Notes under the pieces: generated by a model | The model's input: the letters and a program-made list of their open reading frames with translations, nothing else | Databases searched by the model: none | What the model was told of the DNA's origin: nothing | Origin: Limisalsivibrio acetivorans | GTDB taxonomy: Bacteria; Chrysiogenota; Deferribacteres; Deferribacterales; Geovibrionaceae | Assembly: GCF_000421105.1 (NCBI RefSeq) | Contig: NZ_ATWF01000001.1 | Span: 1,088,930-1,152,929, forward strand | Length of the DNA stretch: 64,000 nt | Direction of reading: 5' to 3' | Made by a program: the position numbers and the translations under genes | Shown: in pieces, positions 44,314 through 51,442 of the stretch | Position numbering within the stretch: the first letter of the stretch is position 1 | Layout: every line of letters starts with the position of its first letter

Positions 44314-44838
44314 TTATCCGATTCTTTTAACTTGAAGGTAATCCAGTTCAACGGGTGTCTGTCTGCCGAAGATGCTGACAACAACCCTGACCTTCTCTTT
44401 TTCCGGGTTCACTTCATCAACGGTTCCAGTGAAGCCGTTGAAGGGTCCGTCTATAACTTCAACCCTGTCATCCTTAACATACTTAGCAACGATTCTGGGC
44501 GCCTGTGACCTGGCAAGATCGATCATCGCCTTAACATCATCCTCAGGGATCGGTACAGGGTTGATACCTCCGACAAAACCGGTGACCTTGGGGATATTCT
44601 TTACGACGTGCCAGTTCTCGGTGCTCATCTCCATGTGTACAAGGATATAACCGGGGAAAGTTTTCTTCTTGCTGACTTTCTTCTTACCCTTTTTAAGCTC
44701 TACCACATCCTCTGTGGGGATAAGAACATCGTCTATCTGATCTTGAAGATTAGAGTTGCGGACCTTCTCCTCAAGGAGGGTCTTTACCCGTTTTTCAAAA
44801 CCTGAATAGGTATGCACAACATACCACTTTTTCGCCAT
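44314..44838 (-). CDS. nusG: Transcription termination/antitermination factor NusG
   Basis: A 174-residue NusG: NGN domain from WYVVHTYSGFEKRVKTLLEEKV to TGFVGG, then the KOW domain (DGPFNGFTGTVDEVNPEKEKVRVVVSIFGRQTPVEL). It binds RNA polymerase and couples it to ribosomes or Rho. Lies 14 bases after secE. Confidence 0.98.
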   Translation of the reverse strand: MAKKWYVVHTYSGFEKRVKTLLEEKVRNSNLQDQIDDVLIPTEDVVELKKGKKKVSKKKTFPGYILVHMEMSTENWHVVKNIPKVTGFVGGINPVPIPEDDVKAMIDLARSQAPRIVAKYVKDDRVEVIDGPFNGFTGTVDEVNPEKEKVRVVVSIFGRQTPVELDYLQVKRIG

Positions 44839-44852
44839 ATAAATCGCCTATC

Positions 44853-45032
44853 CTAGTATATGAACTGAGTGAGCTTGGAGAGGCCGAAATCAACGACTCC
44901 TAGATAAAGAGCGCACAGCAGGCAGATAATGATAACAACTATTGTTGTTCCTACGGTGGAGTCCTTGCTGGGCCATACAACTTTGTTCAGTTCCTCTCTT
45001 ACTTCACCAAGGAAGTTGGAAAGATTTCCCAT
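44853..45032 (-). CDS. secE: Preprotein translocase subunit SecE
   Basis: A 59-residue SecE read from the minus strand, too short for ordinary ORF listings. It has the conserved amphipathic helix FLGEVREELNKVVWPSKD and one transmembrane helix (TTIVVIIICLLCALYLGVV). It is the minimal one-helix form. AGGA lies ten bases before the ATG. Confidence 0.95.
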   Translation of the reverse strand: MGNLSNFLGEVREELNKVVWPSKDSTVGTTIVVIIICLLCALYLGVVDFGLSKLTQFIY

Positions 45033-45058
45033 TAAAACACGTCCTGAGTATAAAAAAA

Positions 45059-45134
45059 TGGCAGGCCAAGAGGGAATCGAACCCCCAACCTTCGGTTTTG
45101 GAGACCGATGCTCTGCCAGTTGAGCTATTGGCCT
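45059..45134 (-). tRNA. trpT: tRNA-Trp (CCA anticodon)
   Basis: A full cloverleaf on the minus strand: the seven-base acceptor AGGCCAA/TTGGCCT, the D loop with CAACTGGC, the anticodon loop CTCCAAA and GGTTCGATTC in the T arm. The 3' CCA is encoded. It lies between rpmG and secE. Confidence 0.97.
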
Positions 45135-45149
45135 GCGATTCTTAATATA

Positions 45150-45299
45150 TTATTTAGTCTCTTTGTGAAGAGTATGTTTTCTGTCCCACTTGCAGTACTT
45201 CTTAAGCTCAAGCTTACCAGTCATGGTCTTCTTGTTCTTGGTCGTGCTGTAGTTACGTCTTTTGCACTCGGTACAAGCAAGTATTATCTTATCTCTCAT
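45150..45299 (-). CDS. rpmG: 50S ribosomal protein L33
   Basis: A 49-residue L33 read directly from the minus strand ([38 protein letters not shown]). Cys9, Cys12 and Cys36 of the zinc site are present, but the fourth ligand position (39) is Asp, so this is neither the full C+ form nor the C- form. It lies between tuf and tRNA-Trp. Confidence 0.95.
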   Translation of the reverse strand: MRDKIILACTECKRRNYSTTKNKKTMTGKLELKKYCKWDRKHTLHKETK

Positions 45300-45309
45300 T
45301 TTATATTCC

Positions 45310-46500
45310 TTACTCAACTATCTCTGTAACCACGCCTGCACCGACTGTACGTCCGCCTTCACGAATAGCGAAACGAAGACCGGGCTCCATGGCAACAGGA
45401 GTGATAAGCTCTACTTCACCGCTGATGTTGTCACCGGGCATTACCATCTCGGTTCCCTCGGGAAGAGTGATTACGCCTGTAACGTCCGTCGTACGGAAGT
45501 AGAACTGAGGACGGTAACCGCTGAAGAAAGGTGTGTGGCGTCCGCCTTCCTCTTTAGTCAGGATGTAAGCCTCGCACTTGTACTTGTTGTGAGGCTTGAT
45601 TGTGCCGGGGCGGCAAAGTACCTGACCACGCTCTACGTCGTCCTTCTTGATTCCACGGAGAAGTACTCCTACGTTGTCACCCGCCTCGCCTTCATCAAGG
45701 ATCTTACGGAACATCTCTACGCCTGTTACCGTTGTCTTGATTGTGTCGCGGATTCCAACTATCTCTATTTCCTCACCAACTTTGATCTTACCCTGCTCAA
45801 TACGGCCGGTCACTACTGTTCCCCTACCGGATATACTGAACACGTCCTCGATAGGCATGATAAACTCTTTGTCGATATCACGCTCGGGCTCGGGAATGTA
45901 GTCGTCCATTGCCTGTACGAGTTCGTGGATTGCTCCTGCCCACTGGTCGTCGGTGGGGTTCTCAAGAGCTTTAAGGGCGCTTCCCTTTACTACGGGAAGA
46001 TCGTCGCCGGGGAATTCATAGGCGGAAAGAAGGTCTCTTACCTCAAGCTCTACAAGCTCGAGAAGCTCTTCGTCATCCACCATATCTACCTTATTCATGA
46101 ATACGATGATGCAGGGCACGCCTACCTGACGAGCGAGCAGGATGTGCTCACGGGTCTGGGGCATGGGACCGTCTGCGGAGCTTACAACAAGGATTGCTCC
46201 ATCCATCTGTGCTGCACCGGTGATCATGTTCTTTACATAGTCTGCGTGTCCGGGGCAGTCTACGTGTGCATAGTGACGGTTTGCACTCTCGTACTCTACG
46301 TGTGCGGTGGCGATTGTAATTCCACGCTCACGCTCCTCAGGGGCCTTGTCAATGTTGCCGTAATCAACAAATGACGCACCGCCGGACTGAGCAAGAACGT
46401 TTGTTATTGCTGCTGTAAGCGTTGTCTTACCATGGTCTACGTGACCAATCGTTCCCACGTTGACGTGGGGCTTTGAACGGGTAAACTTCTCTTTGGCCAT
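45310..46500 (-). CDS. tuf: Elongation factor Tu, copy 2
   Basis: A 396-residue protein identical in sequence to copy 1. The two genes differ at only a handful of synonymous sites, mostly in the 5' third, and similarity stops at the gene ends. The reading frame is open far upstream through the tRNA genes, but [10 protein letters not shown] at 46500 is the start, with AGGAGG upstream. It is expressed from the tRNA operon promoter like E. coli tufB. Confidence 0.99.
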   Translation of the reverse strand: MAKEKFTRSKPHVNVGTIGHVDHGKTTLTAAITNVLAQSGGASFVDYGNIDKAPEERERGITIATAHVEYESANRHYAHVDCPGHADYVKNMITGAAQMDGAILVVSSADGPMPQTREHILLARQVGVPCIIVFMNKVDMVDDEELLELVELEVRDLLSAYEFPGDDLPVVKGSALKALENPTDDQWAGAIHELVQAMDDYIPEPERDIDKEFIMPIEDVFSISGRGTVVTGRIEQGKIKVGEEIEIVGIRDTIKTTVTGVEMFRKILDEGEAGDNVGVLLRGIKKDDVERGQVLCRPGTIKPHNKYKCEAYILTKEEGGRHTPFFSGYRPQFYFRTTDVTGVITLPEGTEMVMPGDNISGEVELITPVAMEPGLRFAIREGGRTVGAGVVTEIVE

Positions 46501-46526
46501 TCTGGTATTCCTCCTGAGTGATGAAA

Positions 46527-46600
46527 AGCCCACGAGCGGACTTGAACCGCTGACCTCGTCCTTACCAAGGACGCGCTCTAACCGCCTGAGCCACGTGGGC
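46527..46600 (-). tRNA. tRNA-Thr (GGT anticodon)
   Basis: Cloverleaf on the minus strand with GCCCACG/CGTGGGC acceptor and anticodon loop TTGGTAA. No encoded CCA. Directly upstream of tuf, as thrT is in E. coli. Confidence 0.96.
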
Positions 46601-46657
46601 AAAAACGCAAAAAAAGGGGCAAACTGGTATGGGTTTGCCGCCTCGTTAATTTTCAAA

Positions 46658-46731
46658 AGCGGGCAACGGGATTCGAACCCGCGACCCTCAGCTTGGAAGG
46701 CTGATGCTCTAGCCAACTGAGCTACACCCGC
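46658..46731 (-). tRNA. tRNA-Gly (TCC anticodon)
   Basis: Cloverleaf with GCGGGTG... acceptor and anticodon loop TTCCAAG; T arm CGGGTTCGAATCCCG. No encoded CCA. Corresponds in order to glyT of E. coli. Confidence 0.96.
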
Positions 46732-46755
46732 ATTTGTTAAAAGAAGCATTATATA

Positions 46756-46838
46756 TGGGGAGAGGAGGATTCGAACCTCCGAAGTCTAACGACAACAGGT
46801 TTACAGCCTGCCCCCTTTGGCCGCTTGGGTATCTCCCC
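46756..46838 (-). tRNA. tRNA-Tyr (GTA anticodon)
   Basis: A class II tRNA with a long variable arm, acceptor GGGGAGA/TCTCCCC, anticodon loop CTGTAAA. No encoded CCA. Corresponds to tyrU in the E. coli thrU-tyrU-glyT-thrT-tufB order. Confidence 0.96.
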
Positions 46839-46928
46839 TTAAATATTTTTAACTGTAGAACCAGAACAACAACAGCTTCCGCCGACACATGTACCAGCGA
46901 AGTAGGGCCTCTTAGCCGTTCTTTATAA

Positions 46929-46951
46929 CGCCGGGCCCGAAGACCCGGCTA
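46929..46951 (-). other. GC-rich hairpin between tRNA-Thr(TGT) and tRNA-Tyr
   Basis: GCCGGGTC / GGCCCGGC around a TTCG tetraloop, without a T tract. Its place inside the tRNA precursor fits an RNA-processing signal better than a terminator. Confidence 0.4.
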
Positions 46952-46953
46952 TA

Positions 46954-47026
<73 letters not shown>

Positions 47027-47043
47027 GTCTTGAGCGAGTAGCG

Positions 47044-47072
47044 ATAGTATACAAGAGACCATCAATTGTCAA
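47044..47072 (-). promoter_or_regulatory. Strong sigma-70-type promoter of the tRNA-tuf operon
   Basis: TTGACA (47072-47067) and TACTAT (47049-47044) with 17 bases between, 17 bp before the first tRNA. A second TTGACA lies about 17 bp upstream, without a matching -10. Confidence 0.85.
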
Positions 47073-47171
47073 GCACTTTTTGTCAAGAACTGTTTAAGTG
47101 CCCTAAGTCACCTGTAGACTTTGCTTTTCCCTCAATCGGGAGCGAAATAATAACTAAGGATCATGGATTTG

Positions 47172-48002
47172 TCAATCAACAAATTTGCTTGTGCTGTAAA
47201 CTCTGCCCCTGTCATTAATATAGTACTCACCGCCGTAGGGATCGGCGGGTATTTCATCAATAAGTCCAGCTTTTTTCAGCTCCAAAAGCCTTTCGGGGAA
47301 ACTACCGTTTCTCTCTCTATATATATGTGCTTTCTTCTCAAGTGTAACGGCTCTGTCAAGAGCAGTAAGCCTTTTCATGTAGTATCTTCGCACGGACTCG
47401 TTCGATGTTCTGTCGAGCATCTCAGAAATCATACCCATCGCCATCTGATGAGAACCGGAGTCATACGCAAGGCGGGAGGCAAGGGTTGCATAATGGGGAG
47501 GGGCTCCGGGAAGCTTTGCCGCTTCACCTATATATTTAGCCGCTTCTAGGTTGTTACCGAGGAAATAGTAATGTATGAATCCAAGATTGAACAGGATACG
47601 CTTGTTTGAAGGGAGCTTCTCTGCGCCTTTCTCCAATACAGCCACCGCCTCTTCGTATCTCTTTGCCTCCCAGGCGAGCATGGAGGAGGCGAAGTAGTAG
47701 ACATCGAAAAAGTAAGGGTCTATCTCCAGTGAAGCATTAATAAGATGGCCGTAGTAGTCCCAGTCACTTTCGGTGAGCGTCTCTTTCCGGCCGATCTTAC
47801 CCCCCACATAGAAAACGGCATCGAGCATCTTGGAATCCGCCGCCAGTCCTCTGAAATCAAGGGATAAAAGGCTGATAAGCTTTCCGCTCATTCCATGGGC
47901 ACCCCGCTCAATGTCTCCACCCGTGAGTTCAACGCTTGCCTGGGTAAGCCAGATATGGACGGGTATGAGGAGTACGATAAGGCCATAGCGGATAATGCTC
48001 AT
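47172..48002 (-). CDS. TPR-repeat protein linked to pilus-associated ABC transporter (PilG-like position)
   Basis: A 276-residue protein with an N-terminal hydrophobic segment (YGLIVLLIPVHIWL) that may anchor it, then helical repeats of TPR type (INASLEIDPYFFDVYYFASSMLAWEAKRYEEAVAVLEKGAEKLPSNKRILFNLGFIHYYF and following). Its start overlaps the permease stop by four bases. In Myxococcus the ABC-linked PilG helps the PilH ATPase and PilI in pilus assembly; sequence identity to PilG was not tested, so the name is by context only. Confidence 0.75.
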   Translation of the reverse strand: MSIIRYGLIVLLIPVHIWLTQASVELTGGDIERGAHGMSGKLISLLSLDFRGLAADSKMLDAVFYVGGKIGRKETLTESDWDYYGHLINASLEIDPYFFDVYYFASSMLAWEAKRYEEAVAVLEKGAEKLPSNKRILFNLGFIHYYFLGNNLEAAKYIGEAAKLPGAPPHYATLASRLAYDSGSHQMAMGMISEMLDRTSNESVRRYYMKRLTALDRAVTLEKKAHIYRERNGSFPERLLELKKAGLIDEIPADPYGGEYYINDRGRVYSTSKFVD

Positions 48003-48799
48003 GGAAACTCCCTTCTATCGAAGATTATTCCGGCAATGATAAGCATGATAATGGTGTAGACTGCGCCGTAGGAGAACATCAGGGTAAGCTCTCCGGCTGG
48101 GGGCATAATCCCGTTTGCCGCCCTCACCTTAATGTCAAATACGGAGAAGTTCGGCATAATATATTTAGCCACATCCATCGTAACGCTCACAGTACCAGCC
48201 GTTTTCTCCGCAATGGAGGGTATGGAGATATACTGCACCACCTCGGCGATGGACTGCCCTGTTATATAGACCAGTATGGAAAATATCAGGGCAGTGAAGG
48301 CGTTCGTTACGAAGGAGCTGAAGAATATAATCACACCGTTCAGCATCCCGGCCTTCACAAAATCTGCCAATACTGCCGTAAAATAAGCTGTCCATGAAAA
48401 GCTTCTGAAGTACTGTGCACTCTGCATCTTCAGCGCGATGAGCGGTATCAGCGTCATAACAAACAGAAGAGCATAGGCGCAGGCGAGGATAAACATAAGG
48501 CCTATAAACTTGCCGTATATATAATGACTACGCTTGAGGGGTCTAGCGAGGACGAAATAGATAGTACGTCTGTCCAGATCCTTAGAGATAAGATTAACCG
48601 ATATGGAGAAACATATGAGCAGGCCCGCCAGCGAGATTGCGCTGAGGTTGAAATCCGCCGCCACTTTGCCAAGATCCTGCATAAAGAAGTTTGTAAATAC
48701 AATACTCATGAACATTATAATAAGGGCGAAGACGAAGATAGAATGAAGCACACGGTTTCTTAGGCCCTCAAGGAAGGTTATTCTGGCCACTGCCCACAT
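47999..48799 (-). CDS. ABC-2-type permease subunit
   Basis: A 266-residue membrane protein with six hydrophobic helices and the ABC-2 family N-terminus (ITFLEGLRNRVLHSIFVFALII), plus SKDLDRRTIYFVLARPLKRSHYIYGKFIGL, the conserved cytoplasmic coupling segment. It shares one base with the ATPase gene stop and overlaps the TPR gene, so the three are one unit located after two pilins. Confidence 0.87.
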   Translation of the reverse strand: MWAVARITFLEGLRNRVLHSIFVFALIIMFMSIVFTNFFMQDLGKVAADFNLSAISLAGLLICFSISVNLISKDLDRRTIYFVLARPLKRSHYIYGKFIGLMFILACAYALLFVMTLIPLIALKMQSAQYFRSFSWTAYFTAVLADFVKAGMLNGVIIFFSSFVTNAFTALIFSILVYITGQSIAEVVQYISIPSIAEKTAGTVSVTMDVAKYIMPNFSVFDIKVRAANGIMPPAGELTLMFSYGAVYTIIMLIIAGIIFDRREFP

Positions 48800-49659
48800 T
48801 ACTGCTCCCCCTTTACGGTCTTCTCAAATATCGACTCCAGAGCGGTATCCGATGATTTGATATTAACTGGCTTGAGACCATCGCTGTTAAGAGTATCCAG
48901 CACATGGGAAAGCTCATCGGAGGAAACAAGGAGGCCGATGCTTTTATCATACTGGCGTATCTCATATTTATCACTTAGGGAACCTAGGTCGGTCCCCTTG
49001 TCCAGATATATCTCTATATTCTTTGAGGCGAGACCCAGCTCTTCACTGGAGAGGTGTCTGCGCACCTTACCCTTGTGCATTATACCCACCTCATCGCAAA
49101 GCCTTTCCACATCGCTGAGTATGTGGGAACAGAACAGTATGGTCCGCCCCTCCCTGCGGAGCTCGTCCACAAGCCCGGCAACCATCCTGCGCCCCAGCGG
49201 GTCAAGCCCGCTCATCGGTTCATCAAGGATAACAAGCTCAGGGGAATGCACCAGCGCTGCTGCGATACCGCTCCTCTGCACCATACCCTTGGAGAAACTG
49301 CGGAGTTTCTTATCCAGATTCTCAGCCATCCCCACCTTTTCTGCCATTGATTCGGCGCGCTCTCTGCATTCATTTCGGGGTATCTTGAAGGTTTCTGCGG
49401 AAAACATGAGCAGTTCCCGCATGGTTAGATGGTCGTAATAATAAGGATTCTCGGGCAGATAGCCGATCTTAGCCTGTCCAACCTCAAGTGTACCCTCATC
49501 CGGGCGTAGAAATCCCAGGATCATTTTAATGGTTGTGGACTTGCCCGCTCCGTTCGGCCCAAGGAGGCCGAAAACCTTGCCCTTCCCCACATGAAGGTCC
49601 AGACCGTCCACAACCGTCTTCTTTTTAATGCGCTTCTTCAGCGATTCTATCCTTATCAT
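48799..49659 (-). CDS. ABC transporter ATP-binding protein (PilH-like context)
   Basis: A 286-residue ATPase: Walker A GPNGAGKST, Q-loop region YLPENPYYYDHL, signature RSFSKGMVQRSGIAAAL, Walker B LVILDEPMSGLDP and switch His in FCSHILSD. The ATG at 49659 is preferred to a GTG six codons earlier; it has no ribosome-binding site, but a promoter -10 lies six bases before it, so the message may be leaderless. With the permease and TPR protein it forms a pilus-associated ABC module. Confidence 0.88.
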   Translation of the reverse strand: MIRIESLKKRIKKKTVVDGLDLHVGKGKVFGLLGPNGAGKSTTIKMILGFLRPDEGTLEVGQAKIGYLPENPYYYDHLTMRELLMFSAETFKIPRNECRERAESMAEKVGMAENLDKKLRSFSKGMVQRSGIAAALVHSPELVILDEPMSGLDPLGRRMVAGLVDELRREGRTILFCSHILSDVERLCDEVGIMHKGKVRRHLSSEELGLASKNIEIYLDKGTDLGSLSDKYEIRQYDKSIGLLVSSDELSHVLDTLNSDGLKPVNIKSSDTALESIFEKTVKGEQ

Positions 49660-49665
49660 GAGAAT

Positions 49666-49693
49666 ATTATACACCAATCAGCTACACTTGCAA
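49666..49693 (-). promoter_or_regulatory. Promoter candidate for the ABC operon (leaderless start)
   Basis: TTGCAA (49693-49688) and TATAAT (49671-49666) with 16 bases between. The -10 ends six bases before the ATG at 49659, so transcription should begin at or next to the start codon. Confidence 0.6.
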
Positions 49694-49720
49694 AAGCCTG
49701 TGAAACTCTAATCTACATAA

Positions 49721-50164
49721 TTATGACGGATCCGGAACGTCGATATTCTGAATAACATAGCCTATCAGCGATGCTGTTTCGGTGATTGCAGGGCTGGGAG
49801 TTTTATAGGTGAATATATAATCCCCTCTCATACTCTTAACGCCAACACCGCAGGACTGGTTGCTGTTCGCAGTCTTCATACCGATATAGGTGCCGCTTGA
49901 TGCCACAAACTCAGAAGAATTAACACCGTCGGTGAGTGTCAATGTTCCTGCGGCAGGGGCGAAGGGATCGGGATACCTGTCATGCTCACCAAAAAAGGAT
50001 TCAACTTCAGTACGGAAGTTACTGAGGTCGGATTTTGCAGTTGTGTTATACGCTCTTGCCCTGAACTTGGCATACTGGGGTATTGCAACGGCTGCTAAAA
50101 TGCCGATTATAGCAACTACAACAAGTAGTTCAATAAGTGTAAAACCTTTAGATTTAGCAAACAT
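49721..50164 (-). CDS. Type IV pilin-like protein, second copy
   Basis: A 147-residue prepilin. Short leader MFAKSKG, then cleavage before Phe at FTLIELLVVVA, with the mature Glu5. Aromatic residues of the mature protein fall at positions 1, 24, 27, 32, 51 and 57 (F, Y, F, Y, F, Y), the six positions of Geobacter PilA. The C-terminal part is globular with GDYIFTYKT and one Cys. The ATG at 50164 has AGGAGG seven bases upstream. It lies 62 bp before the ABC genes and 270 bp after pilA. Confidence 0.9.
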   Translation of the reverse strand: MFAKSKGFTLIELLVVVAIIGILAAVAIPQYAKFRARAYNTTAKSDLSNFRTEVESFFGEHDRYPDPFAPAAGTLTLTDGVNSSEFVASSGTYIGMKTANSNQSCGVGVKSMRGDYIFTYKTPSPAITETASLIGYVIQNIDVPDPS

Positions 50165-50346
50165 ACTCTGCCTCCTGAAGGCTATAAGCCGGATAGTTGT
50201 TGATAACACGGTACATACACACCCGCACAGATAGATGCTTCAGATAAGGTTCAGAGTAACCGGACGGTCTGGTATATAGATAGTAGTTAAAGTTCGATAT
50301 TTGGATACTTATATAAATAATAACACAGTTATTGCGGCTTACCTTA

Positions 50347-50361
50347 TGATAATTATTATCA
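50347..50361. promoter_or_regulatory. Fur-box-like palindrome upstream of the second pilin gene
   Basis: TGATAATTATTATCA is a perfect 7-1-7 inverted repeat that equals the classic Fur core TGATAATNATTATCA. It lies about 185 bp upstream of the second pilin start, just beyond the pilA terminator. Function is inferred; the surroundings are AT-rich. Confidence 0.45.
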
Positions 50362-50375
50362 ATTGAATAAGTATA

Positions 50376-50405
50376 AAAAAAGAACCGGGCATAAAGCCCG
50401 GCTCG
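50376..50405 (-). terminator. Terminator of pilA
   Basis: On the minus strand a GAGCCGGGC / GCCCGGTTC stem with an ATAAA-complement loop is followed by seven T. It separates the two pilin genes into different transcripts. Confidence 0.9.
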
Positions 50406-50434
50406 GTTTGTTTAGCATGTTGATAAAGTTACGA

Positions 50435-50863
50435 TTAGGGAGCAGCGGGAATATCGCCGGCTACAAGTTTATCACCCTTAGTGTCGTCAGTGGAGCCGAT
50501 AATAGAGTCATCTGAAGTAACATCATAAAGAATGTCGCCGGGAGTGGACTTAGCAGCAGCACCATAAGACTGGTTGTTAGCGCCGGCAGTGCTACCCCAC
50601 AACACGTTTGCTGAGGGTGAAAAGTCTGCGTTATCGTAAGCTTTGTCGTTTACAGCCTGAGCATCAGGATACTGAGCATAGTCTGTGTAGAAACCTTCCC
50701 AGGCAGTCTGAAGGTTTTTAAGGTCGGAGTTAGCTGCAGAGTTATAAGCTCTTGTACGGTACTTGGAGAACTGAGGGATAGCAATTGCGGCAAGTATACC
50801 AATGATCGCTACAACCACAAGAAGTTCAATGAGCGTAAAGCCTTTTTTGTTTGTCCTCATCAT
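50435..50863 (-). CDS. pilA: Type IV major pilin PilA, aromatic-rich
   Basis: A 142-residue prepilin: leader MMRTNKKG, then FTLIELLVVVAIIGILAA with Glu5. The mature N-terminus has F1, F24, Y27, Y32, Y51 and Y57 plus W47, F50 and Y54, so every aromatic position known from Geobacter PilA is kept and three more are added. Unlike the 61-residue Geobacter pilin it has a full globular C-terminus, Asp/Ser/Ala-rich and without a Cys pair. AGGAGG precedes the ATG. It would be exported, cut by a prepilin peptidase and assembled into a pilus; the assembly genes are elsewhere. Confidence 0.92.
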   Translation of the reverse strand: MMRTNKKGFTLIELLVVVAIIGILAAIAIPQFSKYRTRAYNSAANSDLKNLQTAWEGFYTDYAQYPDAQAVNDKAYDNADFSPSANVLWGSTAGANNQSYGAAAKSTPGDILYDVTSDDSIIGSTDDTKGDKLVAGDIPAAP

Positions 50864-50922
50864 AAGGAACCTCCTAAAGATATTCGTCTAGTATTTTTTT
50901 AGCACGATAAATGCGCTTTCTT

Positions 50923-50952
50923 AAAAAAGAGTAACTTCTCTACTTTTACTCT
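50923..50952 (-). terminator. Terminator-like hairpin in the pilA leader
   Basis: AGAGTAA / TTACTCT with an 11-base loop, followed on the minus strand by six T, about 60 bp upstream of pilA. It may be an attenuator, or the terminator of a transcript arriving from the prophage side. Confidence 0.5.
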
Positions 50953-51255
50953 AACATAACTCTAAGCCCTTCGCACAGCTTATTCAAGGTAATTTTAACC
51001 AAGCGTGCTACACTGCTCTGTATCCCTTGCATATCAGGGGTTTGAGTGCCATAAAAATTTATGTTAATTTCTTGTGGTAATTGAATAAATATTATTTCCT
51101 GCATATATTGACTAACTTTCCGGTTTACAGTCTAAATGTAACATTGTTGTCATTCGAATAGGTATTTAGCGCTCTCAAGTTTTACAGTTAATATGTATGT
51201 TATTATAGCATACGTTTTATCTAAGCATATATAATTAGAGATAAGTTGCTTTTTC

Positions 51256-51284
51256 TTGACAGTGTTATAAGAGGAACATAGAAT
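51256..51284 (+). promoter_or_regulatory. Promoter of tRNA-Leu
   Basis: TTGACA and TAGAAT with 17 bases between, ending 13 bp before the tRNA 5' end. Confidence 0.83.
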
Positions 51285-51297
51285 GCTTTTCCTTGGA

Positions 51298-51381
51298 GCC
51301 GAAGTGGCGGAATTGGTAGACGCGACGGACTCAAAATCCGTTAGTAGCAATACTGTGGGGGTTCGATTCCCCCCTTCGGCA
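51298..51381 (+). tRNA. tRNA-Leu (CAA anticodon), presumed prophage attachment site
   Basis: A class II tRNA with acceptor GCCGAAG/CTTCGGC, anticodon loop CTCAAAA, variable arm and T arm GGGGGTTCGATTCCCCC. No encoded CCA. Phage genes start right after its 3' end, which fits integration at the tRNA 3' half by a tyrosine integrase; the second att copy is outside the window. Confidence 0.95.
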
Positions 51382-51402
51382 TTAGTAATTTAAAGAACAT
51401 GA

Positions 51403-51442
51403 CATTACACTTGCACACATGATTTACACTCGTATTACACTT
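51403..51442. repeat. Three direct repeats next to the tRNA 3' end, arm-site-like
   Basis: ATTACACTT, ATTTACACT and ATTACACTT occur at 51403, 51422 and 51434 in the same orientation, starting 22 bp from the tRNA. Such short direct repeats beside an att core are typical of integrase arm-type binding sites. No integrase gene is visible here. Confidence 0.45.

Larger units (their letters stand above)
50864..51297. other. AT-rich region between pilA and tRNA-Leu
   Basis: No gene is seen in these 434 bases. It contains the pilA leader with the hairpin at 50923-50952, and the tRNA-Leu promoter at 51256-51284 on the other strand. I looked for a sigma-54 site for pilA and found none with correct spacing; a weak TTGAAT/TAGAGT pair further upstream is the best sigma-70 guess. 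Confidence 0.55.

Noticed and set aside
46501-46749. Upstream extension of the second tuf reading frame by 83 codons
   Set aside because: The extension runs through tRNA-Thr and tRNA-Gly genes; the normal EF-Tu start with AGGAGG lies at 46500.
51020-51060. Sigma-54 promoter upstream of pilA (TGGCAC on the minus strand)
   Set aside because: The matching GC element is not at the required spacing; the next TGC lies about eight bases too far.
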